A DNA stretch of 64,000 bases from Methanolinea sp. (GTDB lineage Archaea > Halobacteriota > Methanomicrobia > Methanomicrobiales > Methanospirillaceae): the NCBI GenBank assembly GCA_018262855.1, contig JADFDO010000003.1, positions 1 to 64,000 of the forward strand, given 5' to 3'. Both the position numbers and the translations under genes were made by a program. The notes under the pieces were generated by a model that was not told the origin of the DNA, searched no databases, and saw only the letters and a list, made by a program, of their open reading frames with translations. This document shows positions 35,118 through 44,251 of this stretch, piece by piece (positions within the stretch are counted from its first letter, which is position 1; each line of letters begins with the position of its first letter).

Positions 35118-35705
35118 TCAGTACTTCTTCCTCTCCGTATCTTCCTGCCGCCATTTCCGGTAGAGGTGATGCTCGATGGAGAGGGTGTCAAGAACTTTCC
35201 CGACGACGTGGTCCACGAGACCCCGGATAGTCTCAGGCCTGTGATAAAAACCGGGCGAGGCAGGAAGGATCACTGCCCCTGCATCAGCCAGGGTGAGCAT
35301 GTTGCGGAGATGGATTACTGAGAGCGGAGTCTCCCGTGGAACGAGGACCAGTGGGCGGTGCTCTTTGAGTGCACAGTCGGCTGCCCGCAGGAGGAGGTTG
35401 TCAGCAAACCCGCAGGCGATTCCCGCGATAGTTTTCATGCTGCAGGGAATCACCACCATGCCCTGGTGTACATAACCACCGGACGCCAGTGGCGAGGTGA
35501 AATCACCACTCTCATGAATCCTTGTTGCCAGGGCCGTGACCTTTTCCGGTGTGAGGGATGTTTCTATCTCGATCATCCTGGCAGCTGTCTCGGTCATGAT
35601 GAGATCTGTCTCCACGCCAAGCTCCCTCGCAGCCTCAAGCAATCTTATTCCATACAGAATGCCGCTTGCACCGGAGAGTCCCACGATTATCCGGGTCTTT
35701 GCCAT
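35118..35705 (-). CDS. ubiX: UbiX-family flavin prenyltransferase
   Basis: A 195-residue protein with G-L-S-G-A-S-G near residue 10 and V-I-P-C-S-M-K-T-I-A-G-I-A near residue 88, the two signatures of the UbiX/Pad1 family. V-L-V-P-R-E-T-P-L is present as well. UbiX makes prenylated FMN, the cofactor of UbiD decarboxylases. No ubiD lies in this window. In archaea the pair probably serves prenylated quinone-like or mevalonate-route decarboxylation. Confidence 0.92.
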   Translation of the reverse strand: MAKTRIIVGLSGASGILYGIRLLEAARELGVETDLIMTETAARMIEIETSLTPEKVTALATRIHESGDFTSPLASGGYVHQGMVVIPCSMKTIAGIACGFADNLLLRAADCALKEHRPLVLVPRETPLSVIHLRNMLTLADAGAVILPASPGFYHRPETIRGLVDHVVGKVLDTLSIEHHLYRKWRQEDTERKKY

Positions 35706-35769
35706 CGGGTACAGTGGTGATCCTGCCGTGGTTAATATGGTTGTGATGCAGGATCTGCTCCCGTGGCAA

Positions 35770-36189
35770 TCATGAAGAAAGGCCGAATGACCGGACTATC
35801 CTTGAACGGATTGCATCCTTCGGATACGCACCCGTGATACGATCTGCCAGTTGTCCTCCCCTGAAGAGGAGGATTGTCGGAATCGCCGATATATTGAACT
35901 GAACTGCCAGCTGCTGGTTATGATCCGTGTTGCACTTGCCGAAAGTAACCTGCCCGGCCATCTCGTGGCAGAGATCCTCGATCACGGGACCGACCATCCG
36001 GCATGGACCGCACCATTCAGCCCAGAAGTCCACGACAAAGTGCTGATGCTCACCAAGGAGCCTGCGGAAGTTCGCCTGGTCCACGAGGATCACCTTCGCG
36101 GCAGGTGCATCCTTGCGCGGGGCATGCAACTTCTCCTCAAGCTCACGGAGCTTCTTTTCCCTGATCCGCTGTAATTCCTCATCTCCCAT
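35770..36189 (-). CDS. Thioredoxin with charged N-terminal extension
   Basis: A 139-residue protein. About 35 charged residues ([17 protein letters not shown]) form a probable helix ahead of a standard thioredoxin fold with active site W-C-G-P-C near residue 70 and cis-proline motif S-A-I-P-T near residue 111. It reduces protein disulfides, probably with the thioredoxin reductase at 53246. The helical extension could mediate dimerisation. Confidence 0.9.
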   Translation of the reverse strand: MGDEELQRIREKKLRELEEKLHAPRKDAPAAKVILVDQANFRRLLGEHQHFVVDFWAEWCGPCRMVGPVIEDLCHEMAGQVTFGKCNTDHNQQLAVQFNISAIPTILLFRGGQLADRITGAYPKDAIRSRIVRSFGLSS

Positions 36190-36306
36190 ACTGTTTTTGT
36201 ATGGTGATAGGACCAGATAATCGCTGCTCCTGAATGGCTCAGGGACGCATTCCGGAGTAAACTATATCACTGCAGAAGTTGGAATTACTAACCCTGCACT
36301 TCCGGA

Positions 36307-36380
36307 AGCGAGGTGGGGTAGTCAGGATATCCCGACGGGCTCATAACCCGTAGATCGATGGTTCAAATCCATCCCTCGCT
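36307..36380 (+). tRNA. Initiator tRNA-Met (CAT)
   Basis: A 74-base cloverleaf: acceptor AGCGAGG/CCTCGCT, anticodon stem ACGGG/CCCGT with loop CTCATAA, T-stem GATGG/CCATC with loop TTCAAAT. The A1-U72 first pair and the three G-C pairs (GGG/CCC) next to the anticodon loop are the archaeal initiator features. No intron is seen and the CCA end is not encoded. Confidence 0.95.
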
Positions 36381-36387
36381 ATTATCT

Positions 36388-36435
36388 ATGAAAATGCCTC
36401 CGGCATTTTCATGCGTCGGGCCTGATGCCAGACGC
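36388..36435 (+). terminator. Tandem hairpins after initiator tRNA (repeat copy D)
   Basis: The first hairpin at 36388-36412, ATGAAAATGCC, loop TCC, GGCATTTTCAT, has the same outer arms as copies A-C but a different, still fully paired, apex. A second hairpin, GCGTC...GACGC, lies at 36413-36435. They begin eight bases after the tRNA and may terminate it. The 36436-36548 stretch holds nothing recognised. Confidence 0.5.
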
Positions 36436-36548
36436 CTCATACGTGTTTTCAAAACTCTTATCATGCTGTGCCTGCCACCGCATGGCAGCCCGTCCACTGC
36501 GAGAATCCCGAAACAGTAGTTCCTTGTTAAAAAGGGCGCCGGATCATA

Positions 36549-37970
36549 TCAGGACCCGAAGGATTCAAGCCTCGTCTGGAAGGTCCCGTCAAGGTAATCG
36601 ATGTCCGGTGAGCTGCTTTCTTCTCCCGAAATCTCCACGGGATAACATCCTGAAAGGCAACCTGTGCAGAGGTTCGACCGATCTATCCCTATAGCCTCCA
36701 CGAGGGCTTCAATTGAGATATGATGGAGTGAAGTGGCGGTGATTCTCTTTCTCACCTCATCCATGGCCTTATCACTCGCAATCAACTCCTCGCGGGTGGG
36801 CATGTCCACCCCGAGATAACAGGGGGCTTTAATGGGTGGGGATCCAATCCTCATGTGGATCTCCCGTGCTCCGGCATCCCGCATGATCCCGATTATCCTC
36901 CGGGATGTGGTCCCTCTCACGATGCTGTCATCAACAAGCACGATTGATTTGTTGTCGAGGTGACTCTTGATGGGATTCAGCTTGATTCTGACCGCAAGCT
37001 CGCGTTCGGTCTGGGTTGCCATGATGAAAGTCCGGCCCATATAGCGGTTCTTAAGAAGGCTCTCAACGTACGGGATCTTTGACCTCTCGGAATATCCTAT
37101 TGCATACGCTGTACCTGAGTCGGGGACTGTACATACCGAATCCGCCGGGACCGGGGCTTCTTCAAAAAGTTTTCCGCCGATCTTCAACCGAACATCATAG
37201 ACGAGGGCTCCGTCGAGTATCGCATCGGCACGGGCAAAATAAATGTACTCAAATATGCAGTGGGCTCTCCTTTGCGCGACTGCGATCTGGGTGCTCCTCA
37301 TACCCTGATCATCGATGCAGATCATCTCTCCAGGTGCAACATCGCGAAGGAATCTTCCCCCCAGAGCATCGATTGCAACGCTCTCCGATGCAATGATGAG
37401 CCCCTGTTCTGTCTTCCCGATGCAGAGTGGCTTGATCCCGAGCGGGTCGCGGAAACCGATAAGAACACCGTCGATCATCATCACGACCGAGTATGATCCT
37501 TTGAGGATCCTCATGCACCGGTGGACAGCATCCTCGATGCAGCCCGATTTGCACATCTCTTCGGTGATTACCTTTGCAATAATCTCCGTGTCAGTGGTTG
37601 AACAGAAGAGCTGGCCCTGAGATTCATATTCCTCCCTCAATTCCCTGCTGTTCACCAGGTTCCCGTTATGGGCAATGGATAGGATATGATCCCGATGGGC
37701 AAAATTGAAGGGCTGTGCATTTTCAGGGCGGTTTGCACCAGTAGTGGGATACCTCACGTGTCCGATTCCAACAGTTCCCTCGAGGCTTTCGAGAATCGAA
37801 GAGTCGAACACGTCGGCCACAAGACCCTGGCCCTTATGCTTATAGAGCCGGCTGCCGTCAAACGTCGAGATACCTGCACTTTCCTGCCCCCTGTGCTGGA
37901 GGGCATAGAGGGCATAATATAGGGAAAAAGAGACACCGCCAGCATCTCTGATGCCAACGATTCCGCACAT
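36549..37970 (-). CDS. purF: Amidophosphoribosyltransferase
   Basis: A 473-residue PurF, first committed step of purine synthesis (PRPP + glutamine). Translation from ATG 37970 places Cys2 (M-C-G-I-V-G) as the N-terminal nucleophile after processing; the longer in-frame start at 38015 would bury it and is rejected. The glutaminase half has G-H-V-R-Y-P-T-T-G; the phosphoribosyl half has V-L-V-D-D-S-I-V-R-G-T-T. Cysteines near the C-terminus (C-T-G-C-L-S-G-C-Y-P) suggest the iron-sulfur type. It starts eight bases after the L37e gene. Confidence 0.95.
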   Translation of the reverse strand: MCGIVGIRDAGGVSFSLYYALYALQHRGQESAGISTFDGSRLYKHKGQGLVADVFDSSILESLEGTVGIGHVRYPTTGANRPENAQPFNFAHRDHILSIAHNGNLVNSRELREEYESQGQLFCSTTDTEIIAKVITEEMCKSGCIEDAVHRCMRILKGSYSVVMMIDGVLIGFRDPLGIKPLCIGKTEQGLIIASESVAIDALGGRFLRDVAPGEMICIDDQGMRSTQIAVAQRRAHCIFEYIYFARADAILDGALVYDVRLKIGGKLFEEAPVPADSVCTVPDSGTAYAIGYSERSKIPYVESLLKNRYMGRTFIMATQTERELAVRIKLNPIKSHLDNKSIVLVDDSIVRGTTSRRIIGIMRDAGAREIHMRIGSPPIKAPCYLGVDMPTREELIASDKAMDEVRKRITATSLHHISIEALVEAIGIDRSNLCTGCLSGCYPVEISGEESSSPDIDYLDGTFQTRLESFGS

Positions 37971-37978
37971 GGATGGTC

Positions 37979-38161
37979 TTAATGGGTCGGGACTTTTGGT
38001 CTCTTCATCGTCCACTTATATCCGCGTATCTTCGTGCTCTTCCCGAATCCGCAGGCAGAGCAGGTCTTGTGACGCAGGTGGTACGAGACGCTTCCGCATC
38101 TGCGACAGGCAATGTGCGTCTTGTGATTCCTTTTTCCCATTGAAGGAGTTCCTTTTGACAT
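37979..38161 (-). CDS. rpl37e: Ribosomal protein L37e
   Basis: A 60-residue zinc ribbon protein of the large subunit with C-R-R-C-G near residue 19 and C-S-A-C-G-F-G near residue 34, the four zinc ligands. Basic residues dominate. It follows the LSm gene at 26 bases, a pairing conserved in archaea, and has an A-A-G-G-T-G-A ribosome site. Confidence 0.96.
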   Translation of the reverse strand: MSKGTPSMGKRNHKTHIACRRCGSVSYHLRHKTCSACGFGKSTKIRGYKWTMKRPKVPTH

Positions 38162-38187
38162 GATTCACCTTTTTTTTAAGATATTCC

Positions 38188-38454
<267 letters not shown>

Positions 38455-38484
38455 TTACTTTGGGGTAATATATGTGCGTAACGC

Positions 38485-38496
38485 CTATACTTAAAG
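38485..38496 (-). promoter_or_regulatory. TATA box of the LSm-L37e-purF operon
   Basis: The minus strand reads CTTTAAGTATAG, about 50 bases before the LSm start, predicting a leader of near 28 bases. On the opposite strand TGATATATTTTT at 38584-38595 probably serves the divergent PUA gene. The divergent gap 38449-38627 holds nothing else clear. Confidence 0.5.
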
Positions 38497-38627
38497 GTAC
38501 CGTCGGGCCCGTTGCGCTCTTCGCCCACCATGGTCCAATACAGGCATTTTCAGGGTAATTCCAGTACACACTGGTTTTCAGCATGATATATTTTTAGGGG
38601 CTGGCAGCAAGAGTATGAGAGCAAAGG

Positions 38628-39125
38628 ATGTCCAGAATCATCGCAAAGAAACGACACACGATACGAAAATCCCAGGCCCAGGACCTTCTGGCTGACCTGC
38701 AGAAGCAGATTGGGAGTTCTGCCGCACTCTTTTCGTCCGGCAGGATCGAGATCCTGGAGACTGATGCAGGCATCATGCTCTACCTTGTGGATAAGAAACC
38801 GCTTCTTATGCACCTCGGGGGTTATGTCTTTCCTACGTTGAAGGGTCTCCTTGAGCATCCTATTCCTGAACGGAGGGTAGTCGTTGACTCCGGTGCTGTA
38901 CCGTTCGTGATCAAGGGAGCTGACGTCATGCGCCCCGGCATCACCTCCATCTCCGATGATATCAGGGCTGGGATGCCGGTACAGGTGGTTGAAGAACGGC
39001 ATGGCAAGCCGGTTGCCATTGGAATTTCCCTCTTCGATGCCGGAGAGATGAGGGAGAAGTCCAGCGGAAAAGTGATCAAGACTCATTATTACGTGGGAGA
39101 TGAATTATGGGCCCTCGAAATTTAA
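38628..39125 (+). CDS. PUA-domain RNA-binding protein (MCT-1/Tma20-like)
   Basis: A 165-residue protein. An N-terminal pre-PUA domain (residues 1-80) is followed by a C-terminal PUA domain with V-V-V-D-S-G-A-V-P-F-V-I-K-G-A-D-V-M-R-P-G-I (about 83-105). Eukaryotic relatives MCT-1 and Tma20 act in translation reinitiation and recycling; archaeal copies are presumed to bind ribosome or tRNA. Divergent from the LSm gene. Confidence 0.9.
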   Translation: MSRIIAKKRHTIRKSQAQDLLADLQKQIGSSAALFSSGRIEILETDAGIMLYLVDKKPLLMHLGGYVFPTLKGLLEHPIPERRVVVDSGAVPFVIKGADVMRPGITSISDDIRAGMPVQVVEERHGKPVAIGISLFDAGEMREKSSGKVIKTHYYVGDELWALEI

Positions 39126-39210
39126 GGGAAAACCATTTTTTCCGCACAATGAACACTCGATTGTCAATTCAGGGCTTCCGGACCGGTAATATCGACTTTT
39201 AGATAGATAC

Positions 39211-39221
39211 TATTAAATAAA
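39211..39221 (+). promoter_or_regulatory. TATA box of sepF
   Basis: TATTAAATAAA is centred 26 bases before the ATG at 39242, so the sepF transcript is probably leaderless. Confidence 0.5.
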
Positions 39222-39241
39222 TAACAATAGACAATTTTGCT

Positions 39242-39613
39242 ATGGTAAAATTCCTGGATACCCTTCTTGGAAAGAGTACGCCTTCATCTGAAGATGATTA
39301 CATGGACCTCGACCTCGAGGCGTTCGAGGAGGCTGAAGCCGGTGCACCGGCACTCTTCGTGAAGATCGCAAGTGTCGGGGATATTAAGGACAGTCCTCGG
39401 ATCAAGGATGAGATTTACAACGGGAATATCGTGATCGCGGATATTGCCAAGCTGAAGGCGGACAAGGTCATGTACGAGCGGGTCCTCAAGGATCTCAAGG
39501 AAGTAGCAAAGGACGTCAATGGAGACATCATAGGACTTGGAGACCAGAGATACGTCGTGATAACCCCGAATTCCGTCAAAATTTCCCGGGACAAGATCGG
39601 CGGGGTCAGCTGA
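39242..39613 (+). CDS. sepF: Archaeal SepF cell division protein
   Basis: A 123-residue protein of the SepF/DUF552 family. The N-terminal M-V-K-F-L-D-T-L-L-G-K could be the membrane-binding helix; an acidic linker (residues 17-34) leads to the core with I-V-I-A-D-I and D-I-I-G-L-G-D-Q-R-Y-V-V-I-T-P. In archaea SepF anchors FtsZ to the membrane. It is followed three bases later by a ZPR1 gene. Confidence 0.92.
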   Translation: MVKFLDTLLGKSTPSSEDDYMDLDLEAFEEAEAGAPALFVKIASVGDIKDSPRIKDEIYNGNIVIADIAKLKADKVMYERVLKDLKEVAKDVNGDIIGLGDQRYVVITPNSVKISRDKIGGVS

Positions 39614-39616
39614 AGA

Positions 39617-40183
39617 GTGCGGCAGGTGGTCCCAGGTCCCTGCCCTGGCTGCAGCACAGAGATAGAATACCTTTACCAGACTGAAGATATCCCCTATTTT
39701 TCCGGAATTCTGATTATATCAGCCCGGTGCACGCACTGCGGGTATCGCTTCGTTGACACACAACTGCTGAAAAATACCGAGCCTTCACGGTGGGAACTTC
39801 AGATCTCATCACCTGATGACCTCAACATAAGGGTTGTCCGGAGCATGAATGGGATCATAAGCATTCCTGAGTTCGGAGTTCATATCGACCCAGGGCCGGC
39901 CTGCGAGGGATTTGTTTCAAACGTTGAGGGTGTCCTGAACAGGATCGATGCGGTGATCGCAAGCGTTGCGGGATGGACAGAGGATCCAAAGGAAGTTGAG
40001 AATGCCGGACACCTCCGGGAGCGGATCGCACAGGTGAAAGCTGGCCGGCTTTCGGTGACGCTTCGCATAGACGATCCCACTGGAAATTCAGCAATACTTG
40101 GTGAAAAGGCCAGGATTTTCCCCATCACCGCGGTCGAATGCGAATCCTGGGATGATGATTCCCCGGGGAATCAAATCAGCTGA
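39617..40183 (+). CDS. ZPR1 zinc finger protein
   Basis: A 188-residue single-unit ZPR1 protein. The N-terminal zinc finger has C-P-G-C near residue 9 and C-T-H-C-G-Y near residue 38; the rest is the A/B domain with P-E-F-G-V-H-I-D-P-G-P. Eukaryotic ZPR1 is a translation-factor (eEF1A) folding chaperone; archaeal copies carry one unit instead of two. The start is GTG 39617, three bases after sepF, so co-transcribed. Its end overlaps the convergent purM by eight bases. Confidence 0.88.
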   Translation: MRQVVPGPCPGCSTEIEYLYQTEDIPYFSGILIISARCTHCGYRFVDTQLLKNTEPSRWELQISSPDDLNIRVVRSMNGIISIPEFGVHIDPGPACEGFVSNVEGVLNRIDAVIASVAGWTEDPKEVENAGHLRERIAQVKAGRLSVTLRIDDPTGNSAILGEKARIFPITAVECESWDDDSPGNQIS

Positions 40184-41171
40184 TCGGGACCCCTTTCAGC
40201 CGCACCCCTGGATCGGGATTCACACTCCCTACCACCCTGCTTCCCTTTACTCCTGACAGGATGGGGTCTTCTGATCCAGAAGGCACTACGAATGCATATC
40301 CCATGCCCATGTTGAAGGTCCTGTACATCTCGGCCGTCTCAACCTTTCCGTGCTCCTGCAGCCAGGTAAATATCTCCTGGGGGGGAAGTGGATCGGTGAA
40401 ATCGAATCCATACTTCGTGAGCCTCGAGAAGTTGAGGAGACCTCCACCGGTCACATGGCACATCCCGTGCACCTCCGTCTTTTCCGTGATTGAAAGCACC
40501 TGGTTGTAAATAAGGGTCGGGTGAAGCAGCTCTCTCGCGATAGTTCGCCCGTTTCTGAGGACCGTATCCCATGCATCCTCGCTCTCCACGATCTTTCGGG
40601 CAAGCGAGAGGCCGTTGCTGTGAATACCTGAAGAAGGCAATCCCACAACCAGGTCGCCGGGCCGGATCTTCCTTCCATCGATCACATTTTCTTTCTCCTG
40701 AATTCCAAGGCATGTGCCGGCAAGATCGAGGCCATTCACAAGGCCCCGGAGTGATGCGGTTTCCCCCCCAACAATATTCACGTTTGCCTGCCTTGCACCC
40801 TCATTTAAGCCGATCCCTATCTGTGCCATCTGGTCCACGGAGAGGCGATCGGTTGCAATGTAGTCGACAAAGGCAACCGGCTCCATGTTCATGACATAGA
40901 GGTCATTCACGTTCATCGCCATGCAATCGATCCCGACCGTTAACCAGTCCCGGAGGCGATCTGCGACCAGCATCTTTGTCCCGACCCCGTCAACGGTGAG
41001 CGCAAGCGCAAGGTGGCCGAGATCGATCAGGCCTGCGAAATGGCCGACATTGCCCATCATGGGATACTGCCCTTTCCTCCGGAATGAGAGGTTCTTTACA
41101 AGCGCTGAGATCGCCTTGCTCTCGAGACTTATGTCAACCCCGGCTTCGCGATAGGTACTGTGATTACTCAT
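40176..41171 (-). CDS. purM: Phosphoribosylformylglycinamidine cyclo-ligase
   Basis: A 331-residue PurM, fifth step of purine synthesis (FGAM to AIR). It begins M-S-N-H-S-T-Y-R-E-A-G-V-D-I, the family N-terminus; T-V-D-G-V-G-T-K and I-V-G-G-E-T-A-S-L are the ATP-binding motifs. The ATG at 41171 overlaps the lysC stop by eight bases; an extended start at 41246 would lie inside lysC. Confidence 0.95.
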   Translation of the reverse strand: MSNHSTYREAGVDISLESKAISALVKNLSFRRKGQYPMMGNVGHFAGLIDLGHLALALTVDGVGTKMLVADRLRDWLTVGIDCMAMNVNDLYVMNMEPVAFVDYIATDRLSVDQMAQIGIGLNEGARQANVNIVGGETASLRGLVNGLDLAGTCLGIQEKENVIDGRKIRPGDLVVGLPSSGIHSNGLSLARKIVESEDAWDTVLRNGRTIARELLHPTLIYNQVLSITEKTEVHGMCHVTGGGLLNFSRLTKYGFDFTDPLPPQEIFTWLQEHGKVETAEMYRTFNMGMGYAFVVPSGSEDPILSGVKGSRVVGSVNPDPGVRLKGVPIS

Positions 41172-42564
41172 TGTCCTCCTCGGAGAGCCTGAATTCATCG
41201 TGCAGGATACGCATGGCCTTCGGACCGTCCTCCTGCCTGACGACAAACGAGATATTGACCTCGGATGATCCCTGCGTGATCATCATTACGTTGATGCCTC
41301 CCTGACCGAGCGCAGAGAATATCCTGCCCCCCGTCCCTTTGGCTCCTGCCATCCCGGAGCCCACGACGGCGACAGCACAGACGTCCCTGTTCGTGGTGAC
41401 CTGCCGTACCATCCCCTGGTTGACAAGCACCGAGAGGGCCTCCCTCGCGGTATGCTCCTGGCTCTCTTCGATCACGAGCGTGATATTCGCCTCTGATGAC
41501 CCCTGAGAGATCATCATCACGTTGACATCCCTGTCTGCAAGCAGGCCGAAAATTGCCTTCGCGACACCAGGTCTCCCGATCATCTGTGCCCCGCAGATGT
41601 TCACCATGGCCACCTTCTCGATATAGGTAAGGGCTTTGACTACCCGTGAGTCCCTCTGCTCGCTCTTCACTATTGCAGTCCCGGGGTGTGAGGGATTGAA
41701 CGTGTTCTTCACCCTGACGACAATATCCTTCTTCATTGCCGGCTCGATCGACCTGGGGTGCATCACCTTGGCACCGAAATAGGAGAGTTCCATGACTTCA
41801 AGGTACGAGATAGTGGAGATCACCCTGGCATCATGGATGAGCCTCGGATCGGAGGTCATGATCCCGTCCACATCGGTCCAAATCAGGATCTCGTCTGCCT
41901 CGATCGCTGCGCCGATGATTGCAGCAGAGTAGTCAGAACCTGACCTTCCGAGGGTAGTGACGACCCCGGTCGTGGTGCAGCCCATGAAACCCATAATGAC
42001 AGGAACGGTATCTGCCAGGAGCGGGATGATCCGGTTCCGTATCTTTGCCTCGCTCTCGGGCAGCGCCATTGCTTCCCCGTGGTTCTGGGTAGTGATGATT
42101 CCGGCCTCGCACCCGTCCAGCGTGGTTGAAGGTAACCCCTGCTGCCTGAATACTGCGCTCACGACGAGACTGTTCAGACGCTCCCCGAAGGTGATGATAT
42201 AATCGCGGGACCTGGGGGTGAGTTCCCGAAGGTTGTGCACGGCTTTTAAGATGCTCTCCAGGTTGCAGAGCTGATCTTCAAGGAGAAGCCCCACCTCGTC
42301 AGCATATTCCTCGGCCGATTCGAGAAGAACTTTTCCATGCCGTATCCGCAGTGAATTGATGAACGGTTCGATCCCGGTGGCATCAGGGCTTCCGGCAAGC
42401 TCTGTGGCCATGGTAATCAGCTGGTCGGTAACACCACGCTGGGCGGAGACTACCACGGCGACCTCGTTCCCTGACTGGTACGCGGATTTTACAATATCCA
42501 CGACCCGGGTGAGACTGGGCCCGTCGGCCACCGAAGTGCCGCCAAATTTCATCAAAAACCTCAT
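41164..42564 (-). CDS. lysC: Aspartate kinase
   Basis: A 466-residue enzyme, first step of the Lys/Thr/Met pathway. M-K-F-G-G-T-S-V starts the kinase domain; G-R-S-G-S-D-Y-S-A-A sits near residue 211. Two C-terminal ACT domains (V-N-V-M-M-I-S-Q-G-S-S-E-A-N-I and I-N-V-M-M-I-T-Q-G-S-S-E-V-N-I) allow feedback control by pathway end products. It shares a transcript with purM. Confidence 0.95.
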   Translation of the reverse strand: MRFLMKFGGTSVADGPSLTRVVDIVKSAYQSGNEVAVVVSAQRGVTDQLITMATELAGSPDATGIEPFINSLRIRHGKVLLESAEEYADEVGLLLEDQLCNLESILKAVHNLRELTPRSRDYIITFGERLNSLVVSAVFRQQGLPSTTLDGCEAGIITTQNHGEAMALPESEAKIRNRIIPLLADTVPVIMGFMGCTTTGVVTTLGRSGSDYSAAIIGAAIEADEILIWTDVDGIMTSDPRLIHDARVISTISYLEVMELSYFGAKVMHPRSIEPAMKKDIVVRVKNTFNPSHPGTAIVKSEQRDSRVVKALTYIEKVAMVNICGAQMIGRPGVAKAIFGLLADRDVNVMMISQGSSEANITLVIEESQEHTAREALSVLVNQGMVRQVTTNRDVCAVAVVGSGMAGAKGTGGRIFSALGQGGINVMMITQGSSEVNISFVVRQEDGPKAMRILHDEFRLSEEDNE

Positions 42565-42625
42565 TTAGGCTCACGCTTTCCTTTGCTAGCTATTTATGTA
42601 CGTATATGACCCACCTTATAATAAG

Positions 42626-44251
42626 ATGCGGTCAGCTGAATTTCTCGATTGTCACGTGCTTGTGATAGGAAGCGGAGGAGCGGGGGTTCGTGCAGCAATA
42701 GAGGCCTCCTGCTACGGGGAAACCATCCTCCTCTCCAAGACGATTGCAGGGAAGGGCGGATGTACCACCATGGCTGAGGGGGGTTACAATGCTGTGCTGA
42801 GAGAGGAGGACTCATGCGAGGATCACTTCGAGGACACGATGAAAGGCGGGGCTTACCTGAACGATCCTGCCCTCGTGAGAATTCTCGTCGATGAATCACC
42901 GGAAAGGATCAGGGACCTCCTGAAATGGGGAGCGGTGTTTGACGTCACCGACCGTTGCGAAGTCGCCCAGAGGCCATTTGGGGGGCAGTGTTTTCCCCGC
43001 ACCTGCTATGCCGGCGACCGTACCGGCCACGAGATGATGGCAACCCTCATGGACAGGATGGCCTCTTCGGGTACAGAGGTCATCCAGGAGGTGAGCGTGA
43101 TCCACCTCTTCAAGGATGAAAATACCGTCACGGGAGCCCTTGGAATCGATCGCAACGGGGAGCTCCTCGCTATCCGTTCTGACAGCACCATCCTCGCAAC
43201 CGGAGGAGGAACAAGGATCTACGATATCTCCACCAACTCCTCGAGCGGAACAGGAGACGGGTACGCCCTTGGATTCCGGGCAGGCGCCGATCTGATCGAC
43301 ATGGAACAGGTGCAGTTCCACCCAACAGGTGCTGTATTTCCCTACGATGCCCGGGGTCGCCTGGTGACGGAGGCCGTGCGTGGTGAGGGAGGAATTCTCA
43401 AAAATTCGCTCAATGAACGGTTCATGTCGAGATATGATCCTGAACGGATGGAACTCTCGACGAGGGACGTGGTATCCCGCTCGATTGCGACCGAGATTCT
43501 CGAAGGACGGGGGACTGGACATGGCGGGGTATACCTGGACGTGACCCACCTGCCGCGGTCCCAGATCGAGAGCAGGCTGCCGGTCATGCTCGAGCAGTTC
43601 CTCAAGTTCGGCGTGGATATACGCGATGAACCCATGGAGGTCGCACCAACAGCCCACCACATCATGGGGGGACTAAGGATATCTACAGACGGGCAGACAA
43701 CAATCCCCTGTCTCTATGCCTGCGGTGAAGTGGCAGGCGGCGTTCACGGGGCGAACAGGCTTGGGGGGAACGCACTTGCTGATACCCAGGTATTCGGGAA
43801 GCGAGCAGGTGAAGCGGCAGGCAGGTCCAGGAAACGGGTCAAAAAAATTCACAGGAAGGAGATCGAAGCCCAGGAGAAGAGACTGGCAGGTTTCCATGAA
43901 GGTTCGGTCCTTCCGACGACGATTGCCCGTTCCCTCCAGACCGCCATGTGGGAAGGTGCCGGAATTTTCCGGACCGCAAGGGAGCTCGAAAAAACACTCG
44001 AAGTAATCAAACACCTCTCTTCGCTACCCCTTAAGGCAACAGGGAATTCCAACCTTGCAGAGTGCTGCACCGTCCAGAACATGCTCAGGACCGCATCGCT
44101 TGTGGTCAGGGGTGCACTGCTCCGGAAAGAGTCCCGGGGAGCTCACGTGAGAAAAGACGTAACCCAGACCTGGGATGCGAAGTCCTCACCCTATGGCCAC
44201 ACCTGGCAGAATCTCAAGGACTCCGGCGTGGAAACAGGGGTAAAAGCATGA
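42626..44251 (+). CDS. tfrA: Thiol:fumarate reductase subunit A (flavoprotein)
   Basis: A 541-residue flavoprotein of the succinate dehydrogenase/fumarate reductase family. G-S-G-G-A-G-V-R-A-A is the FAD Rossmann motif; Q-F-H-P-T-G near residue 230 and H-H-I-M-G-G and G-A-N-R-L-G-G-N-A-L-A-D motifs belong to the active site and FAD contacts. TfrA with TfrB reduces fumarate with coenzymes M and B as donors, giving succinate and the CoM-S-S-CoB heterodisulfide. ATG 42626 fits a leaderless transcript from TATA at 42590-42600; ATG 42596 is in frame but lies inside that element. tfrB overlaps the stop. Confidence 0.92.
   Translation: MRSAEFLDCHVLVIGSGGAGVRAAIEASCYGETILLSKTIAGKGGCTTMAEGGYNAVLREEDSCEDHFEDTMKGGAYLNDPALVRILVDESPERIRDLLKWGAVFDVTDRCEVAQRPFGGQCFPRTCYAGDRTGHEMMATLMDRMASSGTEVIQEVSVIHLFKDENTVTGALGIDRNGELLAIRSDSTILATGGGTRIYDISTNSSSGTGDGYALGFRAGADLIDMEQVQFHPTGAVFPYDARGRLVTEAVRGEGGILKNSLNERFMSRYDPERMELSTRDVVSRSIATEILEGRGTGHGGVYLDVTHLPRSQIESRLPVMLEQFLKFGVDIRDEPMEVAPTAHHIMGGLRISTDGQTTIPCLYACGEVAGGVHGANRLGGNALADTQVFGKRAGEAAGRSRKRVKKIHRKEIEAQEKRLAGFHEGSVLPTTIARSLQTAMWEGAGIFRTARELEKTLEVIKHLSSLPLKATGNSNLAECCTVQNMLRTASLVVRGALLRKESRGAHVRKDVTQTWDAKSSPYGHTWQNLKDSGVETGVKA

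Noticed and set aside
44062-44248. Long N-terminal extension of TfrB
   Set aside because: It is an open frame inside tfrA; the ATGA overlap at 44248 has the expected start.
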